64,000 bases of DNA from Ascidiaceihabitans donghaensis (GCF_900302465.1 NZ_OMOR01000001.1:1488001-1552000); one strand, 5' to 3'. Positions 55,284 to 64,000 are shown, counted from the first letter of the stretch. Translations and numbers: made by a program. Notes: a model not told the origin generated them from the letters alone.

Positions 55284-56515
55284 TAACAGCCTCCAACTGC
55301 AGAATTTGGATGATCGTTTACGGTTGTTCCATGCTTATTCGCTTTATTGATGCCTAAACGACCGTAAAACTCCGAATAGAAAACACCATCTATTTTGCGC
55401 GAACCAGTTCGAGGTTTCAACTGCCCAGTCATTACATCACTTGAACCAAACGCAAGGTGGGAGATTTCATGTCCAATAATCTTACCGTTGGCAGCTTTTT
55501 TCCCAAAGTAGCTATCGTTGAAATAGACGACATCTTCTTTCTGATTTGGATTCACAAATGACTTAGCTTTGCTTGGTAGTGATGATCGACTAGCATGTGA
55601 AAACAACGCTCCATAGCAATAGTCACCCAAAATTTCACGGGCCTTGCGGTTATCGGATATGGTTGTTCTTATTTGTTCAATCGTTACATCTTTAGGTTCC
55701 ACGTAGAAGCGCCTAGCTACATGCCTTCGAGCGAATTTTTCACGATTGTTAAGCTCTTTACCTTTCATCATTTTAGCTTCAACGGAGGTCAACTCCGCGT
55801 GTCTCGAATCTAAATCTTGTCTCTCGTGTTCTGCGTCGGCTTTGCCCTCTTCTTCCTGCTCAGGATTGAGAGATCCATCATACCTTTCATTTCCCCCCGG
55901 ATCCATGAAATTCACTGGGTCATTCGCCGAATACGAATACCTGTTCGTCCCGACCCCGGCCATCGTCACCTCAAACCAATCCGGTTGGGTGAACAGCCCT
56001 AGCTCAGGATCGTAGTACCGTGCATTCAAATACTGCAGCCCGGCGCCTGCGTCGTGCCGCTCTCCGATCCAGCCGATGGTTTCTTGTGCTTTGCTGGCCG
56101 CCAGAACGCTTTCGTTTTCCTCGCCAAAGGGTTTGTAGGTCGAGCGTTCCTCGATTGCTTGGCTTTCATCTGCGATCATGCGAACTGAGTTCAAGTGGTC
56201 GCGGAACAGGTAGCTGACCTCGGGCGGACGATTATCGTTGGCGAACTTGAGACGCACGTTTTCATGGGGATAGGCCAGCACGACCTCATACATACCCGGG
56301 TCACGGATTTCCACGCCACCGACATAGAGCGTTGTGCTTTGCGGCTGCGTGCCGATCTGTTCCAGTTTCTTCAACCGCGTGCCATCCGCGCCGTAGACGT
56401 AGCCCGAGGCGTTCACCCCAAGCGCGACCGAGGGCGGGCGGTTTTCGCCGCTCAACGGTCATGGTCTTGCTATTCAGCCCCAATGTCATGTTGCTTTCGA
56501 TGGTGCAGAGTGTGA
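55283..56515 (-). pseudogene. RHS-repeat protein remnant with metalloprotease-like C-terminal domain (broken)
   Basis: A fossil of a polymorphic RHS protein. The parts still visible are a few YD/RHS repeats, the RHS core that ends the shell (GLQYLNARYYDPELGLFTQP and NRYSYSANDPVNFMDPGG), and a variable tail of about 200 residues containing GHEISHLAF, a zincin-type HExxH. The front of the protein, normally more than 1000 residues, is missing and there is at least one further break. The remnant looks recent because the core and tail are well preserved. It sits in the AT-rich part of the accessory region, with a lipoprotein gene directly downstream. Confidence 0.75.
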
Positions 56516-56525
56516 AGGATCGGGT

Positions 56526-57269
56526 ATGAACATTCCTATCCTTCAAACCCACCTTCCTTCTGACATGCGCACATCGCGTCGTTTGCCGGGGATTCAGCCC
56601 TTGATTGACGGCGATTGGCTGCGCGTTGATGAGGCTTATGCGGGGCAGATGGCGGAGCGGGGGCGGTTGATGGTGCAGCACCATGACGCTGTGCATTGGC
56701 TCGATCCGGAGGCTTTGCCTGCGGCGCAAGAGCTGTTGGAGACCACCTTGGCGCAGCTTTCCGACCTTGGGTTTGAGGTTGAAGGGGATCATGTCACCAC
56801 GCCGGACGGGCGTAAGGTGTGCGTGTCGCACACCATGCCCTTGCTGAGTTTGGGCGCGTTGGTGCAGGAAGATTTTTGCCTTTTGCAGAAGAGAGGCAAT
56901 GAGCACGTCTTAACGGGCGCGATCCTGTGTTTTCCCGCGTCTTGGCGGCTTGCGGAAAAGGTGGGGCGGCCCCTGACGGCCATTCACGATCCGGTGCCAG
57001 AGTATGACGGCAACTTGGCGGCGCGCGTGCAGCGGATGTTTGACGGGGTCAAGGTCGGTCGCCCGCTTTGGCGGTTCAACCAGCTTTGGTATGATGATCC
57101 CAGCCTGCATCAACCGCGATCGGTCGTGTCTCCGCGCGAGATACGGGAGGGGCCGGGAGAGGCGCAGTATTATCGGTCTGAAAGGCAGTGCATTTTCCGC
57201 CTGCCTGAAACACAAGCTGTGGTGTTTTCTATCCACACATATGTTCTGGATAGGGCTAGTGTTGCGTAA
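56526..57269 (+). CDS. DUF3445 heme-dependent oxidative N-demethylase-like protein
   Basis: A 247-residue cytoplasmic protein. The DUF3445 marks are RRLPGIQPLIDGDWLRVDEAY, a QEDFCLLQKR segment, GAILCFPASWRLAEKVGRPL near residue 137, IHDPVPEYDGNLAARVQRMF and SERQCIFRLPETQAVVFSIH. The family includes the heme-containing subunit of dimethylamine-type N-demethylases. Whether this protein binds heme is not visible. The TAA stop codon lies inside the first arm of a perfect 26-base palindrome (57266-57291). Confidence 0.85.
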   Translation: MNIPILQTHLPSDMRTSRRLPGIQPLIDGDWLRVDEAYAGQMAERGRLMVQHHDAVHWLDPEALPAAQELLETTLAQLSDLGFEVEGDHVTTPDGRKVCVSHTMPLLSLGALVQEDFCLLQKRGNEHVLTGAILCFPASWRLAEKVGRPLTAIHDPVPEYDGNLAARVQRMFDGVKVGRPLWRFNQLWYDDPSLHQPRSVVSPREIREGPGEAQYYRSERQCIFRLPETQAVVFSIHTYVLDRASVA

Positions 57270-57291
57270 GGTGGGGTTAACCCCACCTTAC
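57266..57291. repeat. Perfect 26-base palindrome of the GTAAGGTG family
   Basis: GTAAGGTGGGGTT joined directly to AACCCCACCTTAC, with no spacer. It supplies the stop codon of the DUF3445 gene (TAA at 57267-57269) and ends 6 bases before the stop of the convergent Glyoxalase_8-like gene, so it could terminate both. Confidence 0.75.
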
Positions 57292-57297
57292 ATCGTT

Positions 57298-57741
57298 TCA
57301 CCACGCATCCAGCACCATGTGGGGCTGTCCGTTTGATGTCTTTTGGGCCGTGTGCCCTTGGGGCCCGATTGTCGCACTGACTTGCTTTCGCAGACCCGTG
57401 AAGTGCTGGCTTTCCACCACATCGACAGCGTCGTCAAACACCACTGTTAGACGCCAAAAACCCGCGGATGCCATTTGTGCGGCTTTCACAGTGCCTTGGA
57501 ACGCGTGTCCCAGATAAAGCCCGGAAATGCGTTCACCAGGTGTGAAACTGCGTTGCAAAGTATCCGGGGCTTTTGCGTGCAAAGTGTTCCAGTCCCGCGC
57601 GCCCCATTGATGCGCAATCGCTTCCAGCGCTTGGGCGTGGGTTGTGGGTTTGCCTTGGGCTGTCAGATCGCTGCGCAGGCGTTTGGCTTGCGCTTTCAGT
57701 GTGGCCCGCGTTGGCAAGGCTAATGTACGTTTTTGTTCCAT
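57298..57741 (-). CDS. Glyoxalase_8-like (glyoxalase superfamily) protein
   Basis: A 147-residue protein, started at the ATG at 57741 (MEQKRTLALP; GGAG upstream). The N-terminal helix pair LKAQAKRLRSDLTAQGKPTT and AQALEAIAHQWGARDWNTLHA is the conserved part of the Glyoxalase_8 family, in which it precedes a variable C-terminal half. Here the rest is a small beta domain (ISGLYLGHAFQGTVKAAQM, WRLTVVFDDAVDVVESQHF). No metal ligand set of glyoxalase I is evident, so enzymatic activity is doubtful. It converges on the DUF3445 gene. Confidence 0.7.
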   Translation of the reverse strand: MEQKRTLALPTRATLKAQAKRLRSDLTAQGKPTTHAQALEAIAHQWGARDWNTLHAKAPDTLQRSFTPGERISGLYLGHAFQGTVKAAQMASAGFWRLTVVFDDAVDVVESQHFTGLRKQVSATIGPQGHTAQKTSNGQPHMVLDAW

Positions 57742-58016
57742 GTCGTTCTCCGAATTCATGTCGCGCGGAGGTATCTTCGGGTGTTCGCATTGCCGATGTC
57801 CTTTGGCGACGTAAGGTCGGGAAGGATCATTTCACCTGTGCTTCACCATGGTTGCGAACGGCAGGGGCACAGGACCCTAGCCGCTCAGTTAGGCGCTGTT
57901 CCGCTTTTTTGCAAGTCTTGCAATCGAAGCCGTGTCCAAAGTGCCACGCCCATCGGGAACATGCTTGTCCGTCACACGCAGACAGGGGGTAAGCGTCCGG
58001 TGTAGGCGCTGTTTAT

Positions 58017-59036
58017 TCACTGACTTGCAGGTCGCACACCGATCCACGGGCTATTTCGTTGCTCTCGGATGACCGCCGTCCACCTGTCGGCACCAGAGTT
58101 GCACCAGTTTACAATTGCCGGATCGATTGGCTTGTCGATGTAATCGATGTGTTTTCCTGTCGCTAGATCAATACGTTCCAGTTGGGTCGCCGGGAGTTGC
58201 TTTGAGATAGCGTCTCCCAGACTGGCAAGTGCATCACGCTTGAACTGGTCTTCTTTTGGGAAGCTCGCGCTTAAGCTCAGGGCATCCGTGGCAAGCGCAA
58301 TCTCAATTGGCATGTTGCGTTCGCCGGGCACGAAGAGTGTCTGACCCAGCTCTTCTTCCGCTTGGCGTAGTTGGCTTGTGTATTTAGGGGCCGGATATTG
58401 CCAACTTGAGAAAGCGATTGAGACTTGAAGCTGATTTGACTTAGGCAAGATGCCATCCTCAGGATTTATGTCGATCTCTGTCAGAAGAGACGCGCCGTCG
58501 ATCAACCAAACATGCAGAGTGTCGATCCGTTCTGGCGTGGTGAGCTTTAGGCTCTGGAGCTTGAACTTGTCGTTCGTTAGGGGCTTCACCAAAAGTGCGT
58601 TTGGAAAGGCGGACCACGCTTTTGCAACAATCTTGCGAGCAGTCTCGATGGTGATTGTGTTAAGATGTGCTTTCCAAAATGTGGTCTGTCCTGTCAGATT
58701 TGCATAGCGATGTGCGTCTGGATCAGTCTCCTCCGGGATAATACCGTTGACCGTCACTCCGAAGTTCGCGCAAAACTGGGTCAATGACATAGAACCGTCG
58801 AATGAGGGGCCGATGTCTGCCTCAAGAATGCAATTGCCGTCGCGCAACGCATCATCGCCCGGTTCATTGCCAACATGAACACGCAGTGAACCCCCGCGAT
58901 ATCGTACATACACATCCAATCCATCATGGGTTTCCCCATAGAACTGAGAGGGGCACGACCCACCACCATGAAGCTTAGGGAGATCAAGACCAAGGGGCGC
59001 GGGAAGTTCCGGTGTATGGAAGCCAATCATTTGCAT
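58017..59036 (-). CDS. Hypothetical protein, 339 residues
   Basis: A cytoplasmic protein without signal peptide or membrane segment. The ATG at 59036 is chosen because GGAG lies 9 bases upstream; a TTG five codons further is possible. A segment HGGGSCPSQFYGETHDGLDV and YVRYRGGSLRVHVGNEPGDD near the front, then a helical and beta-rich middle with no motif I recognise. Codon usage is less GC-rich than the neighbouring transglycosylase gene. The start overlaps the end of an IS66 remnant, so the region was reshaped by insertion. I do not know the function. Confidence 0.6.
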   Translation of the reverse strand: MQMIGFHTPELPAPLGLDLPKLHGGGSCPSQFYGETHDGLDVYVRYRGGSLRVHVGNEPGDDALRDGNCILEADIGPSFDGSMSLTQFCANFGVTVNGIIPEETDPDAHRYANLTGQTTFWKAHLNTITIETARKIVAKAWSAFPNALLVKPLTNDKFKLQSLKLTTPERIDTLHVWLIDGASLLTEIDINPEDGILPKSNQLQVSIAFSSWQYPAPKYTSQLRQAEEELGQTLFVPGERNMPIEIALATDALSLSASFPKEDQFKRDALASLGDAISKQLPATQLERIDLATGKHIDYIDKPIDPAIVNWCNSGADRWTAVIREQRNSPWIGVRPASQ

Positions 59037-59140
59037 TTTTTGGTACTCCAAGGCAGCAGGTCGCCGACGCGGTTAATCTTGTAATCAGGGATGCGGGCCA
59101 GCGTGTCTGCGAGCCATGGTTTTGTCCCGCAGTATCGACG
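59027..59140 (-). mobile_element. IS66-type transposase C-terminal remnant
   Basis: The minus-strand frame reads PWLADTLARIPDYKINRVGD and then LLPW, which matches the conserved extreme C-terminus of IS66-family transposases (ADTLARIxDHxxxRVxxLLPW). Only this end is left, about 35 codons; no inverted repeats or accessory genes of the element are seen. Confidence 0.7.
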
Positions 59141-59220
59141 ACCCTGCTTTGGCTGAAGAAATCCGAAGTGCCGCCCTGGCGTTAACAGAACAGCTGAATG
59201 GATTGGCACAATGAGGGGCA

Positions 59221-59277
59221 GGGGGCCAGCCCCCGTCCTGCGGACTCCCCCGAAGTATTTCAAGCGAAAGGAAAGAG
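59221..59277 (+). repeat. GC-rich hairpin and dispersed terminator-like motif, variant copy
   Basis: GGGGGC-CA-GCCCCC (59221-59234, with a 2-base loop) is followed by CGGACTCCCCCGAAGTATTT and CAAGCGAAAGGAAAG. The CCCCGAAGTATTTCAAGCG part parallels the two closer copies at 4088 and 36632. It lies just past the stop of the transglycosylase gene, which ends at 59288 on the other strand. Confidence 0.5.
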
Positions 59278-59287
59278 TGGCGCGGCG

Positions 59288-60088
59288 TTACCCGTCGATC
59301 CTTGCGCCCATAATTGCGATTGCTTTTTGGTAAACAGTCGCCGCGTTCCATTGCTTGATCACTTTGAAGTTGGGTTGTCCTTCCTGATATCCCTTGCCGG
59401 GCTTCCAGCCTTTTTGCCGCAAGAAGTTCGCGGTCGAGGCCAGCGCGTCGGTTTGGTTGTAGAAGTCCACACGCCCGTCCCCATTGGCATCCACGCCATA
59501 TTTTAACGCGTTGCCCGGCAGGAATTGGGTGTGCCCCAGTTCGCCGTGTTTCGCCCCCTTTGTGTTGGCGGTGATTGCCCCTTGATCCACCAGTTTCAGC
59601 GCGCCAATGGCGTGGGGTTTGAAAAAGTCCGAGCGGCGGCAATCGTAGGTGAGTGTCGTGATCGCCGAGACCACCGCGCTGTCGCCCATGAACCCGCCAA
59701 ACCCGGTTTCCATGCCGTGGATCGCTAAAATCACACCTGCTGGCACGCCGTATTGCCGTTCAAGGGCTGCAAAGAAATTCGCATTGCCCGCTTTACGTTT
59801 GCGCCCTTGAGACACGATCGTTGTCGCGCCGCGCACTTTCATGAATTTATCGAGCGAGTATTTGAACGACTTCTGGTTGCGATCCGCTTTGATCGTGCCT
59901 GTGGCATAGCGTGCAGAAGACAGCGCTGCCAGCCCGCGCTTTTTGACACCTGCCTTTTTGGCGTCACGCGCAAAGTCGGCTTTCCACGCATCAAAGCCCG
60001 CGCCTGTGTTGCCACATGTGGCAGCAAGGGCTGTGGTGGCCATCAGGGGCAGGGCGGTCGCGATAAGGGCGGCGCGCAGAATGGTCAT
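59288..60088 (-). CDS. Lytic murein transglycosylase (MltB/SLT_2 family)
   Basis: A 266-residue exported enzyme that cleaves peptidoglycan with anhydro-muramic ends. The ATG at 60088 follows AGGAGAGTACCCC and gives a signal peptide ending ALA (MTILRAALIATALPLMATT). The catalytic Glu is Glu127 in IHGMETGFGGF. Further family marks are GELGHTQFLPGNALKYGVDA with NGDGRVDFYNQTDALASTAN. It lacks the C-terminal peptidoglycan-binding domain of longer family members, so it should be a soluble periplasmic enzyme. It is isolated between the repeat-protein array and the IS66 scrap. Confidence 0.9.
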   Translation of the reverse strand: MTILRAALIATALPLMATTALAATCGNTGAGFDAWKADFARDAKKAGVKKRGLAALSSARYATGTIKADRNQKSFKYSLDKFMKVRGATTIVSQGRKRKAGNANFFAALERQYGVPAGVILAIHGMETGFGGFMGDSAVVSAITTLTYDCRRSDFFKPHAIGALKLVDQGAITANTKGAKHGELGHTQFLPGNALKYGVDANGDGRVDFYNQTDALASTANFLRQKGWKPGKGYQEGQPNFKVIKQWNAATVYQKAIAIMGARIDG

Positions 60089-60146
60089 GGGGTACTCTCC
60101 TGTTACTCTTTTTGACAGGATACCGTTCTGCCACGCCGCGTAAAGC

Positions 60147-61050
60147 CTAGAGGATGAAATCATCCGGTGTCATGGTTGAGGCACCGTTCATGTTGACCCG
60201 CATATCGACCGTGTCGTTGCCATCCACGTCCATCTCGAACCGCAGGCCCGGGAAGGTGGTTTGACAGCGCACCTTGGCTCCTGTGTTTTTGCCGGAAAAG
60301 GCGTTGCTGCCGATGAAGGTGAAGCTTTCCAAGGCGGACATGTCGATTTTGTCGATGTTGGATTCAAAATCACGGATGCGGTGGGCCTCGGCCAGTGTTG
60401 AAACGATGACGGCTTCGTAGATGAACGTGTCGGCCCCTGAATTGCCGCACAACACATCACGTCCGCCGCCGCCAGTGATCGTGTCGTCATCTGCAGCACC
60501 AAAGACTCAGTCATTGCCGCTGCCGCCGTTCAGCAGGTCTACACCTGAGTTGCCTTCCCCACCCTAAATGATGCCTGCCACCAGCCCGTTGCCAGCGGCG
60601 AAGCAGACGTCCGACAGGAAGGACAGCGTCAGTTCGCCTCCCATCACGCCTGCGTTGGTCACAAAGGCGCCTGAGGTGCCAATAAATACGTTGCCCGTAA
60701 TGGTGCCTGTGTTTTCCAGCACCGTAACAAGGGGCCCGCCCCTGTGATGTTGCCTGCATTGTCCACGGCCTCGTTTGATGCGCCGCCAATGATCGCGCCC
60801 CCCGTGGCAGAGGCGATTGTGCCTGTGTTGGTGATGCTTACATCATTCGCGCTCGTGCTAAAGATCGCATCGCCGGTGCCCAGCTGCACCAGATCCCTCA
60901 GAATGGTGATGCTGCTGTCGTCCGCCCTGTCCACGATGATTGTTATGCCGGACACCACATGGCTGGCCCCGTTGAGCAAAACGTAGTTGTCTCCACTGAA
61001 TAGGCGAACGTCTGTTGTTTGAGTGCCGGAGATGATTGTGTCGGCTATTG
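60147..61050 (-). pseudogene. Degraded member of the RTX-like repeat-protein family (broken)
   Basis: Pieces of a shorter paralogue of the two genes that follow (61117 and 62926): an N-terminal part with NTGTI-type repeats (VSITNTGTIASATGGAIIGG), traces of Gly/Asp nonapeptides, and a fairly well kept C-terminal domain (ADTFIYEAVI, then RFEMDVDGNDTVDMRVNMN and the terminal DDFIL). Several breaks are apparent, and it is no longer one reading frame. The intact C-terminal domain suggests decay is moderate. Treated as a fossil; individual lesions are not listed. Confidence 0.7.
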
Positions 61051-61116
61051 GGTGTTCCTTTCGCGCTGGGCTTTTGTGCGCTGAGTTCTGTAGGATAAAA
61101 AAGCGGGCAGGGGTGC

Positions 61117-62724
61117 TTAGAGGATGAAATCTTCAACTGTCAGCACGCTGATGTTGTTCATATTGACGCGCATGTCGGCGCTTCCGTCACCGTCCACATC
61201 AACGTCAAAGCGCAAGCCCGATCCGGTGGTCTGGAACCGCACTTCGGCGCCTGTGCCCGAGAACGCGGCACTGCCGATGAAATCAAAGGTCGCGATCGCG
61301 CTAAGGTCGATCAGGTCTTGGCCCGATTGGAAATCACGGATGCGGTCCACGGCGCTTGTGGTGCTGTCGAGCGCGTCTGTGAAGATGAACACATCTTCGC
61401 CGCGGTTGCCGCGCATCACGTCCTTGCCCAAGCCTGCGGTGATTTCGTCGTCGCCTGCGCCGCCATTCAGCGTGTCGTTGCCTTCGCCGCCGATCAGCGT
61501 GTCATTGCCGTCCCCACCGCGCAGCAGATCCAATTCGTCGCCGCCATCGATGTAATCCGACCCACCATTGCCGCGCAGGTTGTCCGTGCCCTTGCCGCCT
61601 AGGATACTGTCTTCGCCTGCGCCGCCAAAGATGTCCTCGTTGCCCGCATCCCCCTCAATCGTGTCGTCGCCGTCACCGCCGCTTATGGTATCCTCGCCTT
61701 CGCCACCAAAGATCAGATCGTCCCCTGCCGCGCCGCGTAACACATCGTTGTCGTCGCCGCCGTCGATCTCGTCCGCGCCAATACCGCCGATGATTGTGTC
61801 TTCGCCGTCAAAGCCCTCAATGACGCCGGACACAGTCCCACCGCCTGCGTTTGAGAAGAAGTCATCGTCTTCTTCAAGAAAGACGTTGCCCACAATAGAT
61901 CCGGTGTTGTTGATTACATCGTCGCCGTTTTGGGTAAAGAGATCGCCCAAAATCTGGCCTGAATTGATCAACGTGCCACCGACGGCTGCGGACGTATAGA
62001 CGTCTCCAGCCAAGGTGCCTGTGTTTGTGATGTTTTCTGACACGGATGCCCCGCTGATCAAGGAGGCGGCGTTGCCAGTGACAGTGCCTGTGTTGACGAA
62101 CTGTACGTTTTCAACAAAGCTATTAAAGGCCACTGTCGCTGTCAGATGATTGCCCGCGATCAGGTTGGAATTTTGCACGCTGATGATTGTGCCGGTGTTG
62201 GTGAAGTCTGCATTCACGATGCTTTCAAACACAAAACCCGGCCCTTCGCCGACGGTCACCGTGCCGCTGTTGGCGGCTTGCACATCCACGATGGTTTGAA
62301 ATTCGAACCCGCGCCCTTGCATGGCCGTTGTGGTGCCTGCGTTGTTGAACCGAAACTCTGAGCCGTCTTGCAAATAGGTGCTGCCTGTCGCCAGAACCCC
62401 GAAAAAGCTGAGGTTTGTGTTGGTGGTGATTGTGGCGTCGTTGCCGATGCTCAACGACACTTCAAAATCCCATTCCCCAAGGCTGGATGAGTAGTCGATG
62501 CGAAAGGCGTTGGACCCTGCGAACCCGTCGCCGTTCATGATCATGTCAAAATCATCAAGCCCGGTCACATCCAGCAAACTGCCATCTGCCGCCAGAGTGA
62601 CATTTTCAAAGACGATCACCTCGTCGCCTGTGCCAACGGTCAAGTTTGGGCTGCCTAAGCTATTAATGATTTCGCCGCCGATGCTTGTGTTGGTTTGGTC
62701 TGTGGTGATGAAGCGTAATGTCAT
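61117..62724 (-). CDS. Large calcium-binding repeat (RTX-type) protein, whole
   Basis: A 535-residue protein starting MTLRFITTDQTNTSIGGE, with no signal peptide. Residues about 30-290 hold irregular strands and NTGTI/NSGxI units (ITNTGTLAGDVYTSAAVGG, INNTGSIVGNVFLEEDDD) of the beta-helix type known from autotransporter passengers. Residues about 300-450 hold some 16 RTX nonapeptides (GGDGDDTIEGDAGNEDI). The last 90 residues are shared with both neighbours: VFIFTDALDSTT, VDRIRDFQSGQDLIDLSAI and the C-terminus VEDFIL, which resembles a type I secretion signal. Secretion by a type I system is inferred; no hlyB/D genes are present. Confidence 0.8.
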   Translation of the reverse strand: MTLRFITTDQTNTSIGGEIINSLGSPNLTVGTGDEVIVFENVTLAADGSLLDVTGLDDFDMIMNGDGFAGSNAFRIDYSSSLGEWDFEVSLSIGNDATITTNTNLSFFGVLATGSTYLQDGSEFRFNNAGTTTAMQGRGFEFQTIVDVQAANSGTVTVGEGPGFVFESIVNADFTNTGTIISVQNSNLIAGNHLTATVAFNSFVENVQFVNTGTVTGNAASLISGASVSENITNTGTLAGDVYTSAAVGGTLINSGQILGDLFTQNGDDVINNTGSIVGNVFLEEDDDFFSNAGGGTVSGVIEGFDGEDTIIGGIGADEIDGGDDNDVLRGAAGDDLIFGGEGEDTISGGDGDDTIEGDAGNEDIFGGAGEDSILGGKGTDNLRGNGGSDYIDGGDELDLLRGGDGNDTLIGGEGNDTLNGGAGDDEITAGLGKDVMRGNRGEDVFIFTDALDSTTSAVDRIRDFQSGQDLIDLSAIATFDFIGSAAFSGTGAEVRFQTTGSGLRFDVDVDGDGSADMRVNMNNISVLTVEDFIL

Positions 62725-62925
62725 TGGAACAATCCCCCCGGAAGTTTGACGACGTTTGACGCCAAATATTTGTCATTAATCTGTTGATTAAAGACGGTTG
62801 CATTTTTGGCTGGCAAGAAAAAGTCAGGGAAACCTGACTAAGCGATCAGGATTTCTAGGGTGGGTTGTGGTCCGCGCCAAATCCTTGGTTTTTGGCGCGG
62901 AATGAGGCGCTTGTCCGGTTGCCAA

Positions 62926-64000
62926 CTACAGGATGAAATCATCCACCGTCATGGTACTGACGTTGTTCATGTTTACGCGCATGTCGACCGTGCCGTTGCC
63001 ATCCACGTCCATCTCGAACCGCAATCCGCTGGATGTGGTTTGGAAACGCACTTCGGCCTGCGTGCCGGAAAATGCGTTGTCACCGACGAAGACGAAATCC
63101 TCGACCTCTGACAGGTCGATCCGGTCCAGCCCTTGTTCAAAGTCGCGGATACGGTCGGCGTTTGCTGTCGTTGAGTCCGTGGCCGCAAGGTAAACAAACG
63201 TATCGGCCCCCGCGCCGCCCCGCATCACATCGCGTGCAGCGCCGCCAATCAGCAGGTCTTCGCCTGTGCCGCCAAACAGTTTGTCGCTCCCACCGCCGCC
63301 TGTCAGAGTGTCATTGCCCGCTTCGCCGCGCAGCAGATCGTCGTTGTTGTTGCCAAACAGGGAGTCATCGCCGATGCCCCCAAACACAAAGTCGTTGCCA
63401 TCGCCGCCAGACAGGAAATCGGCCCCGGCACCACCGTAAAGGATGTCGACGTCCGCGCCGCCGCTGATATCGTCATTGCCTGTGTTGCCAAAGATCGTGT
63501 CGTTGCCTGCGTCCCCCAGCAAGGTGTCATCGCCGGAATTGCCGGTGATGGAATCCGCGCCGATCCCGCCATCTACATCGTCATTGCCGGAGCCGCCGCG
63601 CAGTTCGTCGTCGCCGTTGTCCCCTGTGATCGTGTCGTCGCCACTGCCGCCTGCGACCGTGTCGTTGTCGTCGCGACCTGCCAAAAGGTCATCGCCAGCC
63701 CCGCCTGCGATGCTGTCGTTGCCATCCCCCCCATCAAAACGATCATCGAAGGTGGAACCGGTGATTGTGTCGTTGCCGAGCCCGCCCAAGACCTCACCGG
63801 TGACAATTGCCGCGCCTGTTCCAACATAGAGGTCGTTGCCGGAAAACAATGACACATTGCCATCAATCAGCCCGGAATTGCGGACAGTGGACACCAAAAC
63901 AGCGCCAGAAAATACGATGTCCCCGCTGATCGTTCCAGAGTTGATCACGGTGTCGTCGCCCGTATCGGAAAAGTCACCCATTTCGATATCGCCGGTAATT
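62926..64000 (-). CDS. Calcium-binding repeat (RTX-type) protein, C-terminal part (runs off the right edge)
   Basis: At least 358 residues, open to the window edge (the frame still reads ITGDIEMGDFSDTGDD near 64000). NSGTISGDIVFSG and NSGLIDGNVSLFSG are the same beta-helix units as in the gene at 61117. Some 18 nonapeptides follow (GGDGNDSIAGGAGDDLLAGR), then the family C-terminal domain (ADTFVYLAATDSTT, ADRIRDFEQGLDRIDLSEVE, DDFIL). It has a clearly longer RTX block than its neighbour. The start of the gene is outside the window. Extracellular location through type I secretion is inferred from the C-terminus. Confidence 0.8.
   Translation of the reverse strand, partial: ITGDIEMGDFSDTGDDTVINSGTISGDIVFSGAVLVSTVRNSGLIDGNVSLFSGNDLYVGTGAAIVTGEVLGGLGNDTITGSTFDDRFDGGDGNDSIAGGAGDDLLAGRDDNDTVAGGSGDDTITGDNGDDELRGGSGNDDVDGGIGADSITGNSGDDTLLGDAGNDTIFGNTGNDDISGGADVDILYGGAGADFLSGGDGNDFVFGGIGDDSLFGNNNDDLLRGEAGNDTLTGGGGSDKLFGGTGEDLLIGGAARDVMRGGAGADTFVYLAATDSTTANADRIRDFEQGLDRIDLSEVEDFVFVGDNAFSGTQAEVRFQTTSSGLRFEMDVDGNGTVDMRVNMNNVSTMTVDDFIL

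Noticed and set aside
57760-58016. A possible small zinc-finger frame between the Glyoxalase_8-like gene and the 339-residue gene
   Set aside because: The cysteines are few and irregular and no start with a ribosome site is seen; I treat the gap as non-coding.
63100-63980. Regular short repeats that could suggest CRISPR
   Set aside because: The period is 27 bases in frame with Gly/Asp nonapeptides; there are no spacers and no cas genes.

Overview
The window is a 64 kb piece of a moderately GC-rich alphaproteobacterial chromosome, most probably a marine member of the Roseobacter group (Rhodobacteraceae). The main pointers are a full-length DMSP lyase DddP, a sarcosine oxidase soxBDAG cluster, a ccmABCDG cytochrome c maturation cluster with a separate ccmI, an Atm1-type exporter and many small secreted or single-helix proteins. 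I saw no rRNA, tRNA or CRISPR array. Functions rest on motifs and remembered family resemblance, not on database searches.

Layout. 1-1193: start of ccmI (minus strand, runs off the left edge). 1462-7734: sarcosine oxidase soxB-soxD-soxA-soxG, with three tiny membrane-protein genes between soxB and soxD. 7907-9730: four tandem paralogues of a small secreted two-cysteine protein, the second interrupted by an in-frame stop. 9803-15343: superoxide dismutase with a duplicated 3' tail, a LOG protein, a LysM protein, an Atm1-like ABC exporter and a DUF302 protein. 15509-20715: RND efflux operon. 21056-24711: YfgM-like, BamB and Der, in the order known from enterobacteria. 24756-28088: TspO-like membrane protein, DUF2235 protein and serS. 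28366-35226: yajC-secD-secF, a TauE-like carrier, a Mth938-like protein and ccmABCDG, mostly with overlapping or near-touching genes. 35249-36494: a TetR regulator and an AhpD-like gene sharing one perfect operator palindrome. 36671-40056: aconitase with an SDR gene. 40292-47371: mostly housekeeping genes (DUF1223, lipid A-type acyltransferase, fliG, purB, bioY) with a few unknowns.

From about 47.4 kb the content becomes accessory: an aerolysin/MTX2-like pore-forming protein, a hydrolase-OsmC fusion, a two-gene DUF262 plus HEPN cassette preceded by a cluster of GTACAAAA motifs and followed by a dense hairpin element, dddP, a gspG pseudopilin pseudogene, an RHS remnant with a lipoprotein gene, a DUF3445 gene, a Glyoxalase_8-like gene, an unknown 339-residue protein, an IS66 scrap, a lytic transglycosylase, and a tandem family of large calcium-binding-repeat proteins that runs off the right edge.

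The strongest candidates for an undescribed system are the DUF262-HEPN pair (probable nuclease-type defence), the tandem secreted two-cysteine family, and the tandem repeat-protein family at the right end. At least two kinds of short palindromic or terminator-like intergenic repeats recur through the window, and one supplies the stop codon of a gene.
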